Assembly (NCBI RefSeq): GCF_004193775.1
Contig: NC_041005.1
Span: 12,526,501 to 12,590,500 of the forward strand
DNA length: 64,000 bases
Direction: 5' to 3'
From: Glycine soja
Lineage: Eukaryota; Streptophyta; Magnoliopsida; Fabales; Fabaceae
Shown here: positions 63,883-64,000 of the stretch, piece after piece
Layout of the letters: each line of letters starts with the position of its first letter
Numbering within the stretch: position 1 is the stretch's first letter
Notes under the pieces: generated by a model
The model's database searches: none
What the model saw: the letters and a program-made list of their open reading frames with translations, nothing else
Told to the model about the DNA's origin: nothing
Made by a program: the position numbers and the translations under genes

Positions 63883-64000
63883 TTTTTGTATGGCGTGAAA
63901 GCAGAGTTTGGACAGAGGAATGAAAAAGGATTTGCAGAAGAAAGTAGATGATAAGCCTTTAGTGTGGTATTTAATGTTTGCTTCTTTCCAATGTCGCACG

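Larger units (their letters stand above)
60336..64000. repeat. Macro-tandem unit U4 (partial, cut by window end)
   Basis: The first 3.7 kb of a fourth copy: the AT-rich block and the B3 pseudogene, ending just upstream of its first exon. It differs from U3 by a handful of changes, such as one T fewer in a T-run near 60953 and one A more in the A-run near 62430, so the duplication is recent. Confidence 0.92.

Overview
The window looks like nuclear, repeat-dominated DNA from a flowering plant. It is AT-rich and eukaryotic, with short plant-type introns. It carries decayed Helitron (Rep plus PIF1-like helicase) coding remnants and a decayed gene with two B3 DNA-binding domains, a plant-specific fold. 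A legume, possibly Glycine, is my best guess from the style of several repeats (GATCCGTAA palindromes, GGTGCACC motifs, GGCGGTACCCA island). That guess is recollection, not proof. I see no intact conventional protein-coding gene, no tRNA or rRNA, and no LTR-retrotransposon polyprotein.

Layout: bases 1-1351 are a left flank present once, ending in a GC-rich repeat island. From 1352 to the window end lie four head-to-tail copies of an 18-20 kb unit: U1 1352-21914, U2 21915-40167, U3 40168-60335, and U4 60336 onward (first 3.7 kb only). Each full unit has the same order: (a) about 2.1 kb of AT-rich DNA; (b) a minus-strand B3-domain pseudogene; (c) a minus-strand Helitron remnant; (d) a 112-bp minisatellite (lost in U2); (e) a spacer with a long open frame; (f) paired palindromes and a GC-richer block; (g) a 247-bp direct repeat, each copy holding a hairpin; (h) an array of about 835-bp units, each a long inverted repeat flanked by (AT)n or (TG)n; (i) a candidate spliced non-coding gene with a site II/telo-box/TATA promoter; (j) an old, diverged tandem repeat of about 310 bp; (k) a short segment with a TATA box and a 50-codon open frame (lost in U2).

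The copies differ mainly by structural changes. The Helitron has a different internal deletion in each unit: U1 lacks the Rep core and the Walker motifs, U2 lacks the HUH half of Rep, U3 lacks the Tyr-motif half. They share several older stops, so the element was dead before the 20-kb duplication. The foldback array has 8, 6 and 5 units in U1, U2 and U3. Shared variants show that U3 is a mosaic: it is U2-like in the candidate RNA gene and U1-like at its right end. U3 and U4 are almost identical at their left ends, indicating recent unequal exchange.

The least expected structure is the nested array of foldback units. About 285-bp arms, roughly three-quarters identical by eye, face each other across a spacer of about 55 bp, in tandem, 19 times in three arrays. 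If transcribed they would form long hairpin RNA. Coordinates were read by eye; repeat edges are good to a few bases and identities are estimates.
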